Source of the DNA: Leptospira licerasiae serovar Varillal str. VAR 010
GTDB lineage: Bacteria > Spirochaetota > Leptospiria > Leptospirales > Leptospiraceae
Reading direction: 5' to 3'
Length of the DNA: 64,000 nucleotides
Assembly: GCF_000244755.1 (NCBI RefSeq)
Contig: NZ_AHOO02000012.1
Location: forward strand, 62,001 to 126,000
Part shown: one piece after another, positions 46,273 to 55,251 of the stretch
Layout of the letters: every line of letters begins with the position of its first letter
How positions within the stretch are numbered: position 1 is the stretch's first letter
Translations under genes and position numbers: made by a program
The notes under the pieces: model-generated
What the model saw: the letters and a program-made list of their open reading frames with translations, nothing else
What the model was told of the DNA's origin: nothing
The model's database searches: none

Positions 46273-46753
46273 ACTATTGCTCTATCGTTTAAGACCAACC
46301 AAAAGTTTCCGGATTCTAAAATTTTGCCGTTTAAAAGGAAGTCGAAAAAACCACCTCCTTTGAAAAAATTCCAGTAACGTTATCCAGCTTGTTATTGGAA
46401 GATGTTATCCCCGCCTTATTTAAACTGATTTCGTCTAAAGAGGCTTTTCTTTCAGAAATGTCTACGAATGGGATCTTATATGACGTTAAATTTTTAACGA
46501 TCTCATTGGCTAAAATTTTAGTATCTATATGTTCCGAAGTATTGTTCTTGAATTTTTGAAGTTCTAAGTATCCTTTAACGGAATCCTTTTTGTAAAAATC
46601 CGAGAGTGAACCGCTCATATTTTGAACAGTCTCTCGAACTTCCTTTACCCCCCATTGTTTTGTGCCTTCAGCCTCATTTGGGTCCCGATATTCCACGCTT
46701 GCGCAATAATAAAAACTTAATATGCTAAAAGAGAGAAATAGATAAAATTTCAT
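46251..46753 (-). pseudogene. LpoB-like lipoprotein, probably frameshifted
   Basis: The open frame (46331-46753) encodes 140 residues: signal with Cys17 (FYYCAS) and an LpoB-like domain (LELQKFKNNTSEHIDTKILA; NLTSYKIPFVDISERKASLDE), similar to penicillin-binding protein activators. It ends early in FSKEVVFSTSF. A one-base shift at the A6 run (46345-46350; T6 on the coding strand) continues the domain as FDFLLNGKILESGNFWLVLND to a stop at 46251. This matches the expected LpoB strand pattern, so a single-base loss is likely. A sequencing error in the homopolymer is also possible. Real biology versus error cannot be settled here. Confidence 0.65.
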
Positions 46754-46862
46754 TTTCGAACTAAACTATATAACGACCTAAAAATAGGAAACGCAAAGAA
46801 CAAAAATCTTGCCTATCTTTCTGGGATAGTTAGTCTAACAGCAAACTCGGAATCTATTACCT

Positions 46863-47702
46863 ATGAAACGCTCCATTGTATCTAGAGAAGGGGTCGGGCT
46901 TTCAGCCACTGTGATCCAAAAAAGAGAATTATACCTTTCCAGAGTAGTGACAGATCTGCCTACTTTGGTATTCGTAAAAAAAGGGGTCAAAAGCCTAAAG
47001 CATAACGATTTGGAGCTGGACATCAAATCAGGAGAAGCGGTGGCAATTGCCGGAGGCCAAGCATTCGATGTGATCAATCGGCCTCATCAAGGAGAATTCG
47101 AGGCGGCGTGGATCGCATTCCATCCGAACGTGATCCGAAATTACAAGAATAATCCTGAAGGGACCAAGGACATAGATCCAGCATTCATTTTTTCTAATAT
47201 ATCTTCTGGATTTTCGGAGGCATTTAGACTCGCACGAGAATCCATTACCACAGACAAATTGATCTCCGACCAAGTTGCGATCCATAGGGCAACGGAGATA
47301 TTAATCTGGTTAGGGGAATATGGCAGAAAATTTAAGATACCTTCTACCGATAATATCTCACAAAAGGTTCGGTCTTTTTTGAGCGCAAATCCCGCAAAGG
47401 ACTGGTCTGCTGTGGAAATTGCGGATCGCCTGGAAATGAGCGAGGCAACTTTGAGAAGAAGACTTTCCTCTGAACTTTCTTCTTTTTCCGAAATACTGAT
47501 CGATGTCAGAATGTCGTTCGCCCTTTCCCTCTTACAAGCAACGGATCGTACTATAGGAGAGATCGCGAGAGAAGCAGGTTACGATTCTGCTTCTAGATTT
47601 GCAGTCCGATTCCGGGATAGATTCGGATATTCCCCCACTATGCTAAGGAGAGAAGCCGGTCGTGATCGGAACGGCACAATCCTTGATCGGGTCCGGACAT
47701 AA
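46863..47702 (+). CDS. AraC-family transcriptional regulator
   Basis: A 279-residue soluble protein. N-terminal domain to about residue 165 is beta-rich (LVFVKKGVKSLKHNDLELDI) as in ToxT/AraC sensors. The C-terminal HTH pair is clear: WSAVEIADRLEMSEATLRRRL and TIGEIAREAGYDSASRFAVRF with FGYSPTMLRREAG. No ribosome site before the ATG. The next gene (ybhB-like) starts 78 bp later in the same direction and may be a target. Confidence 0.9.
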   Translation: MKRSIVSREGVGLSATVIQKRELYLSRVVTDLPTLVFVKKGVKSLKHNDLELDIKSGEAVAIAGGQAFDVINRPHQGEFEAAWIAFHPNVIRNYKNNPEGTKDIDPAFIFSNISSGFSEAFRLARESITTDKLISDQVAIHRATEILIWLGEYGRKFKIPSTDNISQKVRSFLSANPAKDWSAVEIADRLEMSEATLRRRLSSELSSFSEILIDVRMSFALSLLQATDRTIGEIAREAGYDSASRFAVRFRDRFGYSPTMLRREAGRDRNGTILDRVRT

Positions 47703-47780
47703 GGCCTATTTTTTCATAAATTTCGAATGCTTATTTATACTTCCGATGTTATTCTGCATCGTCAAGAACTCGGAGGTTTT

Positions 47781-48338
47781 ATGAAGAGATTCCTATCGTT
47801 TCAAAACGGTATTTTACTTTGTGTTTTATTCTTTGCTGGATCAGCATTTGCCGGAGACCTAAAGGTCACTAGCTCCGCCCTCAAAGAAGGAGGAACAATC
47901 ACAAACGCTCATGTTTTTTCGGGATTCGGATGTTCGGGAGAAAATAATTCTCCCGACTTACAATGGTCAGGCGCGCCTAAGGAAACTAAATTTTTTGCCG
48001 TAACTGCATACGATCCGGACGCTCCCACCGGAAGCGGATGGTGGCATTGGACTGTGATCAATATTCCAGCGACTGTAACAAGTCTTCCGGCAAAAGCGGG
48101 AAATGATAAAGGACCTCTTCCTGCAGGAGCGGTCCAAGGTAGAACCGATTTTGGGAAACCTGGATACGGCGGCCCTTGTCCTCCTAAAGGAGACAAGCCT
48201 CACCGTTATATCTTCAAGGTGTTTGCTTTAAAGGATAAGATCGATCTAGATGGAGAAGCGTCCGGTGCGTTAGTAGGGTTTTACATTAATTCCCTAAAAC
48301 TTGCAGAAGGAAAATTGACCGCAAAATACGGAAGATAA
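47781..48338 (+). CDS. Periplasmic YbhB/YbcL (PEBP-like) protein
   Basis: A 185-residue protein with signal peptide (MKRFLSFQNGILLCVLFFAGSAFA) from ATG 47781 (GGAGG upstream). The PEBP/YbhB pattern is present: GENNSPDLQWSGAPKETKFFAV, AYDPDAPTGSGWWHWTVINIP, and GGPCPPKGDKPHRYIFKVFALK. Family members bind phosphate-containing ligands in a small pocket. Possibly regulated by the adjacent AraC protein. A terminator follows at 48347. Confidence 0.92.
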   Translation: MKRFLSFQNGILLCVLFFAGSAFAGDLKVTSSALKEGGTITNAHVFSGFGCSGENNSPDLQWSGAPKETKFFAVTAYDPDAPTGSGWWHWTVINIPATVTSLPAKAGNDKGPLPAGAVQGRTDFGKPGYGGPCPPKGDKPHRYIFKVFALKDKIDLDGEASGALVGFYINSLKLAEGKLTAKYGR

Positions 48339-48346
48339 ACTTTTCT

Positions 48347-48380
48347 CCGAAGTCGGGATTTTACCCGGCTTCGGATTTTT
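48347..48380 (+). terminator. Terminator of the YbhB-like gene
   Basis: An 11-bp stem with one G-U pair (CCGAAGTCGGG 48347-48357; CCCGGCTTCGG 48364-48374) and a short loop, then ATTTTT. It starts 9 bp after the stop codon. Confidence 0.88.
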
Positions 48381-48411
48381 ACGTTATTCGAAACGATTAG
48401 AAAAACAAAAT

Positions 48412-48657
48412 TTATTCCGCGTTCAATAATGTAAGCGCAATCTCTCTGGAACAATCATACGCTTCTATATCCAACACAAAATCATCTCCGGAAGTAATAT
48501 TGGTAAGGATCTCAGTCCCACTGCTTCTTAATTCGCCGGTTATTACATGATCTAATTGCATATATTCAACATTACCGATCCCAAAAGTATAACCGTGTTC
48601 GGTGAGTATGATCATTTTATTCGACTTCTCATTGATGCCGGCAATCCTTCCCTTCAT
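48412..48657 (-). CDS. Small hypothetical protein, 81 residues
   Basis: A short soluble protein with a strong ribosome site (GGGAGG) before ATG 48657. Pattern looks like a small beta-barrel (MKGRIAGINEKSNKMIILTE; GYTFGIGNVEYMQLDHVITG). There is one Cys in EAYDCSREIAL. No family recognised. Free-standing, convergent with the YbhB-like gene. Confidence 0.75.
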   Translation of the reverse strand: MKGRIAGINEKSNKMIILTEHGYTFGIGNVEYMQLDHVITGELRSSGTEILTNITSGDDFVLDIEAYDCSREIALTLLNAE

Positions 48658-48784
48658 TATTCCTCCCTAATGAAACTAGATAAGAGTGATTACTAATGTA
48701 GACGGATCTTAGTAAAAATCCCTACACTATGTCTTACAATTTCAAAAAATTTCGCAAAAAATAGGAAGATAGGTGTTAAGTAGC

Positions 48785-48820
48785 CGACCTAAGACCATGA
48801 GTCTCTTGAGTAATAGGTCG
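48785..48820 (+). promoter_or_regulatory. Inverted repeat upstream of thiM
   Basis: CGACCTA (48785-48791) and TAGGTCG (48814-48820) form a 7-bp perfect inverted repeat with an inner AGAC/GTCT pair, 39-75 bp before the thiM ATG. It does not match a TPP riboswitch. It may be a regulator site or a 5' UTR stem. Confidence 0.4.
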
Positions 48821-48858
48821 ACATTTTAAACGGATTCATACTAGTATACATTGTAAAT

Positions 48859-49650
48859 ATGTCATTCGCAGATATCCCACAAAAGACCTGGCCTTCTCCG
48901 GAGATCGTTTCAGATCTTGCAGAAGTTCGCAAACAAGCACCACTAACGCATATACTCACAAATATCGTAGTCACTAACTGGACCGCGAATGTACTTCTGG
49001 CAGCCGGGGCCTCTCCTGCAATGGTTATTGCAGAAGAAGAAGTTTCCGATTTTGCGGCAATCGCGAGCGGAATGCTGATTAACGTAGGGACCATCAATAA
49101 CTTTGATGCAAAATCAATGAAGTCGGCTGCGATCTCTGCACAAAAAGCGAGAACTCCTTGGGTTTTAGATCCGGTCGCAGTAGGTGCTCTTAAATATAGG
49201 ACTGAGATAGCGAAAGACCTTTTACAACATAAACCGACTGTAATCAGAGGAAATGCTTCCGAGATTTTGGCGATTGCAGGTGCAATAGGCGGAGGAAAGG
49301 GTGTGGATTCAACCGCTTCTTCGTCCGACGCGTTACCTCTTGCTCGGGAGCTGGCCGCAAAAAGTACAGCCGTAGTTGCTGTTAGCGGAGAAATTGATTA
49401 TATAACCAACGGAAAAGAAACGATCTCTGTGCCAGGCGGTCATATTTTGATGACTAAGGTTACAGGAGTGGGGTGTTCTTTAGGGGCATTGATTGCCTCA
49501 TTTTTAGGAATTCAAAAAGATCCGTTACGTGCTGCTGCATCTGCATCCGCTGTATTTGCGATTGCAGGTTCTAAGGCTGCCGAAAGATCCTCAGGCACAG
49601 GGAGTTTCGCAGTGGCATTCCTGGACGAGCTGTCGAATCTCGGGACCTAA
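48859..49650 (+). CDS. thiM: Hydroxyethylthiazole kinase
   Basis: A 263-residue kinase that phosphorylates the thiazole alcohol in thiamine salvage. Motifs match Thi[28 protein letters not shown], then [21 protein letters not shown], and the catalytic loop [15 protein letters not shown]. It is not next to other thi genes. No clear ribosome site, so translation may use a short leader. Confidence 0.95.
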   Translation: MSFADIPQKTWPSPEIVSDLAEVRKQAPLTHILTNIVVTNWTANVLLAAGASPAMVIAEEEVSDFAAIASGMLINVGTINNFDAKSMKSAAISAQKARTPWVLDPVAVGALKYRTEIAKDLLQHKPTVIRGNASEILAIAGAIGGGKGVDSTASSSDALPLARELAAKSTAVVAVSGEIDYITNGKETISVPGGHILMTKVTGVGCSLGALIASFLGIQKDPLRAAASASAVFAIAGSKAAERSSGTGSFAVAFLDELSNLGT

Positions 49651-49676
49651 AACGCCTAAGTGAATTTATTTTCTTC

Positions 49677-50315
49677 CTACGGTAATAGACCTATATCGCT
49701 GGCCTTCCTGACTAGTTCAGCTCTATTATGTACATTCAGTTTTTTGTATATATTCTTAACATGATGCTGGACCGTATATTTGCTGACTTTTAGGAATTCA
49801 GCGACCCTTCCGATCGTTTTTCCTTTTACCATCTCGTCCAGGATCTGTTTTTCCTTCGGAGTGAGCTTAAATTCTCCTGAATAATCCTTTTGTTTAAAAC
49901 TATTCAGCACGCGAAATGCGATGGTAGGAGTAATGATCGCTCCCCCTTTTAAGATCGTGTCGACCACGTCGGCAATATCCTTTAATTCGGATTTCAGGAT
50001 ATAACCGATCGCACCGTTCTTTAATGATTCATAAATTAGTTCGTCGGAATTCATATTAGAGAGCATAATTTTGGCGATTTCAGGATCTCTTGCGGAAATT
50101 TTTCCGGCAAGCTCTACCCCGTTCATCTCAGCCAACATGATATCCAAGAAAATAATATCTAAGGACCTTCCCTTCTCATCTTCCCAAAATGATTCCGCAG
50201 ATCCCCAATGAAATACTCCGCCTATCTCCGGAATAGACTCCAAGGTCTTCAGGATCTGTTCCTTAAAACTTTCGTCGTTTTCTACGATTCCTACTTTGAT
50301 TTCCGAATTTTTCAT
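49677..50315 (-). CDS. NarL/LuxR-type response regulator
   Basis: A 212-residue regulator. The receiver domain (about 6-125) has phospho-acceptor Asp in DIIFLDIMLAEMNG, an acid pair in VENDES and Lys in YILKSEL. The LuxR HTH at about 140-205 has LTPKEKQILDEMVKGKTIGR and VSKYTVQHHVKNIYKKLNV. The start at ATG 50315 (AAAGG upstream) is 16 bp after the hybrid kinase stop. It is most likely the partner of that kinase's C-terminal module. Confidence 0.93.
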   Translation of the reverse strand: MKNSEIKVGIVENDESFKEQILKTLESIPEIGGVFHWGSAESFWEDEKGRSLDIIFLDIMLAEMNGVELAGKISARDPEIAKIMLSNMNSDELIYESLKNGAIGYILKSELKDIADVVDTILKGGAIITPTIAFRVLNSFKQKDYSGEFKLTPKEKQILDEMVKGKTIGRVAEFLKVSKYTVQHHVKNIYKKLNVHNRAELVRKASDIGLLP

Positions 50316-50331
50316 GATAGTATTCACACCT

Positions 50332-53300
50332 TTATTTTTTTACGGAAAAATTTCCGATCGGGATATTGATTTTTATTTTATATACGTTTTCGACTAAGGA
50401 CATTTCCACTTTTCCGCCTAGGCCGGAGATCCTATAGATCAGGTTCTCTGTGCCTCTTCCAGTTCTATGTTTTTTTAGATGATAAGAGGACTCTGCATTC
50501 ATTTCGGTGATCAGGTTCCCATCTTCCAAATAGAAATTCCATTTGGCTACGCCCTGCCCGTATTTTAGGTCGTTGTTCGTGATCTCGTTTACGATACTAT
50601 ATAATTCAATAATGGAAGTTTCATTTTTTTCTTCTTCGAAAAATTGAAGGAGTTCGTCCTGGCATTCGAATTCCAAATCTCTTTCCACATCCGAATATCT
50701 TCTAAGTAAGACCAAATTGATCCCGGTGATAAAATTCTCGGACAATAATCCGAGATCTTCTATCTTCAACATCTGTTCTCTTAGAATATGTATGGATTGA
50801 TTTACCGCTTCGTTGATCTTCTTAAAGATCGGTCTATCTTCCTGGTTTTGGGCCATCAATTCTTCGGATAAAAATTTTAGGTCGGTGAGTTTTCCGCCTA
50901 AGTGATCGTGTAAATCTATATTGATCCTTTGCCTTACATTATTTACGGCCTCTCTTTTTTCGTTCTCCTGATTTAAACGACTCTTGTGACCGTCTGCCAA
51001 AGCGAGTAAGTTATTGATCCTTAAGATCAACTCCTCAAAATCGAAAGGTTTGAGTAGATAATCGTTCGCTCCGTTGTTCAAGGCGGCCATCAGATCCTTG
51101 TCCTGATTTTTTGCAGTCAACATCAGGATGGGAAGCTCTAATGTGCTCATTGTCTTACGGATCTCTCTAGCGGTATCTAACCCCGACATCTTAGGCATCA
51201 TTACGTCCAGGATCACTGCATCGAACGCCTTATCCTTTTGTAATATTTCCAAGGCTTCCATTCCGCTTTTTGCCGTGACCGAAGAAATATTTCGCAGGGA
51301 AAGATAGTTTTGTATTACCTGCAAATTTACCGGCTCGTCGTCTACCACCAAGATCCTCGCATTCTTCTCGAAATCGGAGGATTCATCTTGAATAGCGGCG
51401 GTTGATCCGGGATGATTTCCTTGTTTATAATTTTTTAATTCTTTTCCATCGGATTTCGGGATCCTGCCGGATACTAATGGAATTGTAAAATAAAAACGAG
51501 AACCTGAGCCAGGACTGGATTCCACTCCAATCTCTCCTCCATGCAACGCGACTAATGCTCTGCTGATCGCAAGTCCTAACCCCGCACCGGAACTATTTTT
51601 AGAATCCCCTCTTTCCACTTGTTCAAAAAATTCGAATACTTTTTGATGTTCTATCGGATCGATTCCAATCCCCGTATCTGAAACGCTGATCTCAGCAATT
51701 CCAAGCGCCTTAATACGAGCGCTAACGACGATCTCTCCCTTCTCCGTAAATTTGATCGCATTGCTGACTAAGTTCTGAAGGATCTGCTGTAATCGATTCT
51801 CATCCGCCAGTAAATCTGGAAACTCGGGCAAAATAGCGTTCACCAATTTGATCTTAGTCTCGTCTGTAGAGATCCTATTTAGTTCCAGAGTAAAATTCAC
51901 CGCTTGGTATAGATCCACGGATCTTAAGTTCAGATTCAAATCCTTATGCTTTAATTTAGAAAAATCAATAATATCATTTACTAAACTAGAAAGCCTTTGC
52001 CCGCTAGTGACGATCATTCCCAATTGTCTTTCCACGGATTGGGTTAAGGGTCCTCCTACTCCTCTTTTTAAAGAATCCGCAATACCGATGATCCCTTGCA
52101 ACGGAGTTCTTAATTCATGAGATGTATTTGCTAAGAACTCGTCTTTTAGTTTATCCAAAGAGATCAATCTCTGATTGGATTCCCGTAAATCATGAGCTAA
52201 CTTTTCGGAAAGTTTATAAGCGCTTGTGAATCTTTGAGATACCATAAACGCCTGGGCCACGAAAAAAGAAGCCACTCCGTAAGAGGAGAAGTATGCTGTG
52301 TTTATGATCATATTCGCATACAATATGTCGTTAGTCACGACCGCAAAAAAAAGTAGAAAGAAGAATAGACCGACCTCTGCCCCTAATTTTTTGTTCCGGA
52401 TCGCTTTCCAAAAAACGTATACTAGATAGATGCAAGCGATAGTTACTAAAATCCCGAAAATAGAAATGGTCTTGGAATATATGATCAAAGGAAAGAATAA
52501 TACGATAAAGGAAAGCCCGACGATGATGCTGATAAAAAACCGAACGACTTTTTTGTTCAACTCGTCGGGATATAAGGTCCTGATAAATAATGGAAAAAAT
52601 ATGCTAATGAAAAAACTGGATATCAATTCCAATCTATATCCCCATTCAAAATCGAAATTCGGAAAAATAGAATATAATATTCTTTCTCCAGTGATCAAAA
52701 TACGAATAGTGGAACAAATCGTTAGAATTCCGTAATAAAGTGTGGAAGTTTCTCTTCTTAAAAACGCGAATAAGCTCAGGTGATATAAGCCTAAGACAAA
52801 AAGCCCTCCTCCTATAAATAGATCCAATCTAATATTACTTTGGCGGATAGAGACTAGCTCTTTTCTTTTTCCTAAAAAGATCTTTGCCCAAGGACCACCT
52901 TTAAAATGCGAAAAATTGGAAACCTCTATCGCAATCTCATTCTCCCTTCCTAAATCAAATACTTCGCTCACTCCCGGCCTATACAATGGCTGACTTGTTT
53001 CGGGAGTTTTTCCCACCACCCCGCTGGAGATTACCTTTTTTCCGTTTACATAAAGTGAATAAGAAGTGGAAGCTTCCAACATCTTGATCGCCATATCGGT
53101 TTCCGGTTTATCTAAACGAACTAGTATTTTATAGGTAGCAAATCCGAAGCCTGGATATTTGCGATTTTGATCTTTATATTCATTCCAGACATTAGGCACG
53201 TCTCCGAATTTGATTTGTCCGTTTGATTTTTGGGTCGGACCTAGATCCGACGTCAAAGGACTTTTGATCTCCGAAAACAATTGGGACCAATAGAATACCC

Positions 53301-53481
53301 AATCTCCTTCGATACTAAGAGGCTCTTCTTTTTCGAAATCCCAACGATTACTCAGGTCTAATATTCCGCTTTCGACCCTAGGTCTTTTCTTCGATAAGGA
53401 TCCCGAATCGCATCCCAAACTAAAAAGTAAAATCGAGATCAGTAAAACTCCTTGGAATTTCTGAGAGGACGCGGAAACCAT
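50332..53481 (-). CDS. Hybrid sensor kinase with two transmitter modules
   Basis: About 1049 residues (GTG 53487 is an alternative start). It begins with a lipobox-like FSLGC and an extracellular 7TMR-DISMED2-like beta domain (about 40-190), then seven hydrophobic segments (about 215-410). A HisKA (DEFLANTSHELRTPLQGIIG) and HATPase_c (NLVSNAIKFTEKG; GIGIDP; GAGLGLAISRALV) follow, then a receiver domain with VVDDEP and Asp in VILDVMMPKMSG. The C-terminal 200 residues form a second, NarX/DesK-like module: His in DLHDHLGGKLTDLK, N box EITNNDLKYGQG and G box GRGTENL. Followed by a NarL regulator. Confidence 0.9.
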   Translation of the reverse strand: MVSASSQKFQGVLLISILLFSLGCDSGSLSKKRPRVESGILDLSNRWDFEKEEPLSIEGDWVFYWSQLFSEIKSPLTSDLGPTQKSNGQIKFGDVPNVWNEYKDQNRKYPGFGFATYKILVRLDKPETDMAIKMLEASTSYSLYVNGKKVISSGVVGKTPETSQPLYRPGVSEVFDLGRENEIAIEVSNFSHFKGGPWAKIFLGKRKELVSIRQSNIRLDLFIGGGLFVLGLYHLSLFAFLRRETSTLYYGILTICSTIRILITGERILYSIFPNFDFEWGYRLELISSFFISIFFPLFIRTLYPDELNKKVVRFFISIIVGLSFIVLFFPLIIYSKTISIFGILVTIACIYLVYVFWKAIRNKKLGAEVGLFFFLLFFAVVTNDILYANMIINTAYFSSYGVASFFVAQAFMVSQRFTSAYKLSEKLAHDLRESNQRLISLDKLKDEFLANTSHELRTPLQGIIGIADSLKRGVGGPLTQSVERQLGMIVTSGQRLSSLVNDIIDFSKLKHKDLNLNLRSVDLYQAVNFTLELNRISTDETKIKLVNAILPEFPDLLADENRLQQILQNLVSNAIKFTEKGEIVVSARIKALGIAEISVSDTGIGIDPIEHQKVFEFFEQVERGDSKNSSGAGLGLAISRALVALHGGEIGVESSPGSGSRFYFTIPLVSGRIPKSDGKELKNYKQGNHPGSTAAIQDESSDFEKNARILVVDDEPVNLQVIQNYLSLRNISSVTAKSGMEALEILQKDKAFDAVILDVMMPKMSGLDTAREIRKTMSTLELPILMLTAKNQDKDLMAALNNGANDYLLKPFDFEELILRINNLLALADGHKSRLNQENEKREAVNNVRQRINIDLHDHLGGKLTDLKFLSEELMAQNQEDRPIFKKINEAVNQSIHILREQMLKIEDLGLLSENFITGINLVLLRRYSDVERDLEFECQDELLQFFEEEKNETSIIELYSIVNEITNNDLKYGQGVAKWNFYLEDGNLITEMNAESSYHLKKHRTGRGTENLIYRISGLGGKVEMSLVENVYKIKINIPIGNFSVKK

Positions 53482-53624
53482 CTGCACTTATTCTTCAGAC
53501 CATTCCGGATTTATAAACCTTTTTAATATTATGTAAGAGTATTCGGGAAGGAAATAGGAAGAGCAAAATTCTCCCTTATTCTAGGGATCTTTTCGATCCT
53601 ACGGACCTTCTTCTTATCGTAGAC

Positions 53625-53650
53625 ATCTCCGGACTTTCGAGACCGGAGAT
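53625..53650. other. Inverted repeat between divergent hybrid kinase and CoA transferase genes
   Basis: ATCTCCGG (53625-53632) and CCGGAGAT (53643-53650) form an 8-bp perfect inverted repeat with a 10-base spacer, followed by TTTT on the plus strand. It lies in a 283-bp divergent region. It might be an operator or a leader hairpin. Confidence 0.4.
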
Positions 53651-53764
53651 TTTGAAATAGACCCGTTTATTCCGCTGAAGGGTAAAAACAAAGAAATATC
53701 AATACATTCTCAAAAATTTTGTCCCTTGACTTCTACTCGGCGAAAATTAGAAAATTCTTTCGAT

Positions 53765-55042
53765 ATGGATTTACATTTTGTTTCCCCTAAAGAAGCAGTT
53801 TCAGAGATCAAAAACAACCAAAGAGTTTTCATTCACAGTGTATTCGCTTCTCCTAAACTTCTAGTGGAAGCATTAAGCGCCAGAGCATCCGAACTACAAA
53901 ATATAGAGATGGTCCATATCCACACGGAAGGAGAAGCTCCTTACGCACAAAGCGGAATGGCCACTTCTTTTCATACGAATGCACTTTTCGTAGGCGCAAA
54001 CATGAGAGAAGCGGTAAAAGAAGGAAGAGCCGATTATCTTCCTGTTTTCTTAAGTGAGTGCCCTTCTCTATTCCGTAAAAAGATATTACCCTTAGATGTC
54101 GCCTTGATCACGGTTTCTCCTCCCGACAAACACGGTTTTTGTTCTTTGGGTGTTTCCGTGGACATATGCAAAGCGGCAGTCGATTCGGCCAACATGGTAA
54201 TCGCTCAGGTAAATCGTTTTATGCCTAGGACCCATGGAGATGGGATCATTCATATAAACAAGATCCATAAATTAGTAGAAGGTAATATTCCTTTATTAGA
54301 GGCAAAACATACTCAACCAGACCAAGTAGAGGCTAAAATCGGAGAATATATAGCGGGTCTTGTAGAAGACGGCGCCACTTTGCAAATGGGGATCGGCGCC
54401 ATTCCGGATGCAGTTCTATCTTGTTTACAAAACCATAAAGATCTAGGAATTCATACGGAAATGTTTTCCGACGGCGTAATTCCTTTGGTGGAAAAAGGAG
54501 TTATCACCGGTAAAAATAAAAAAATCCATCCCGGAAAAATTGTAACCGGATTCGTGATGGGAACCAGAAAACTTTACGATTTCGTGGATGATAATCCGGG
54601 GGTTGTGTTTTTAGATATAGGTTACATCAACGACACTGCAAATATCCGCAAAAATCCTAAAGTAACTGCAATCAATTCCGCGATAGAAGTGGATATTACC
54701 GGGCAGGTATGTGCGGATTCGATAGGAACCAGACAATATTCAGGAGTTGGAGGACAGATGGATTTTATCCGAGGTGCCTCTCTTTCCGAAGGAGGGAAAC
54801 CGATTATTGCGCTTCCTTCCGTTACATCCCATGGAAAATCCCGAATTGTTCCGATATTACAGCCTGGTGCAAGTGTAACTACTACCAGAGCAAATGTTCA
54901 TTATATAATCACGGAATACGGTATTGCAGATCTTTACGGCAAAAATCTGAAACAAAGAGCAAAACTTCTCACTCAGATCGCTCACCCGAACCACAGGGAA
55001 TCTCTGGAAAGAGAAGCTTTCGAAAGGTTCAAAGGATTTTAA
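53765..55042 (+). CDS. Acetyl-CoA hydrolase/4-hydroxybutyrate CoA-transferase family protein
   Basis: A 425-residue CoA transferase. Motifs of the Cat1/AbfT family: AHIHTEGEAPYA-like N-terminal region, GIGAIPDAVLSCLQNHKDLG then IHTEMFSDGVIPLVE, and the C-terminal ITEYGIADLYGKN with Gly-rich GGQMDFIRGAS. It transfers CoA between acyl groups or hydrolyses it. The start is ATG 53765; the in-frame TTG at 53726 lies in a TTGACT that looks like a -35 box. Possible link to short-chain acid metabolism; substrate unknown. Confidence 0.9.
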   Translation: MDLHFVSPKEAVSEIKNNQRVFIHSVFASPKLLVEALSARASELQNIEMVHIHTEGEAPYAQSGMATSFHTNALFVGANMREAVKEGRADYLPVFLSECPSLFRKKILPLDVALITVSPPDKHGFCSLGVSVDICKAAVDSANMVIAQVNRFMPRTHGDGIIHINKIHKLVEGNIPLLEAKHTQPDQVEAKIGEYIAGLVEDGATLQMGIGAIPDAVLSCLQNHKDLGIHTEMFSDGVIPLVEKGVITGKNKKIHPGKIVTGFVMGTRKLYDFVDDNPGVVFLDIGYINDTANIRKNPKVTAINSAIEVDITGQVCADSIGTRQYSGVGGQMDFIRGASLSEGGKPIIALPSVTSHGKSRIVPILQPGASVTTTRANVHYIITEYGIADLYGKNLKQRAKLLTQIAHPNHRESLEREAFERFKGF

Positions 55043-55139
55043 TTCTCAAAATCGAAAAAATTAAACTCGTTCTATCGTACATTAGAATTTCATTAAACAC
55101 TAATTTATTGACATCCTAACGCAAACCGTAAAACTCCTG

Positions 55140-55153
55140 TTGACAATTATCAA
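55140..55153 (+). promoter_or_regulatory. FNR-like site upstream of ccoN
   Basis: TTGAC-AATT-ATCAA at 55140-55153 differs in one base from the TTGAT-N4-ATCAA FNR/anaerobox. It lies about 105 bp before ccoN, a typical cbb3 oxidase target. The TTGACA inside could also be a -35 box. Activation under low oxygen is inferred. Confidence 0.55.
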
Positions 55154-55251
55154 GACCGTTTTGAAGGAAGAAGAAGTCGGATTCCTTGCGTTTCGACATT
55201 CCAATCTAAAAGTGGAATTATCCTTCACGGAAAAAACCGGAGAGATCAAGA

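Noticed and set aside
48658..48858. TPP riboswitch before thiM
   Set aside because: No CUGAGA or ACCUGAUC-like thi-box segments are present in the leader; only a simple inverted repeat is seen.
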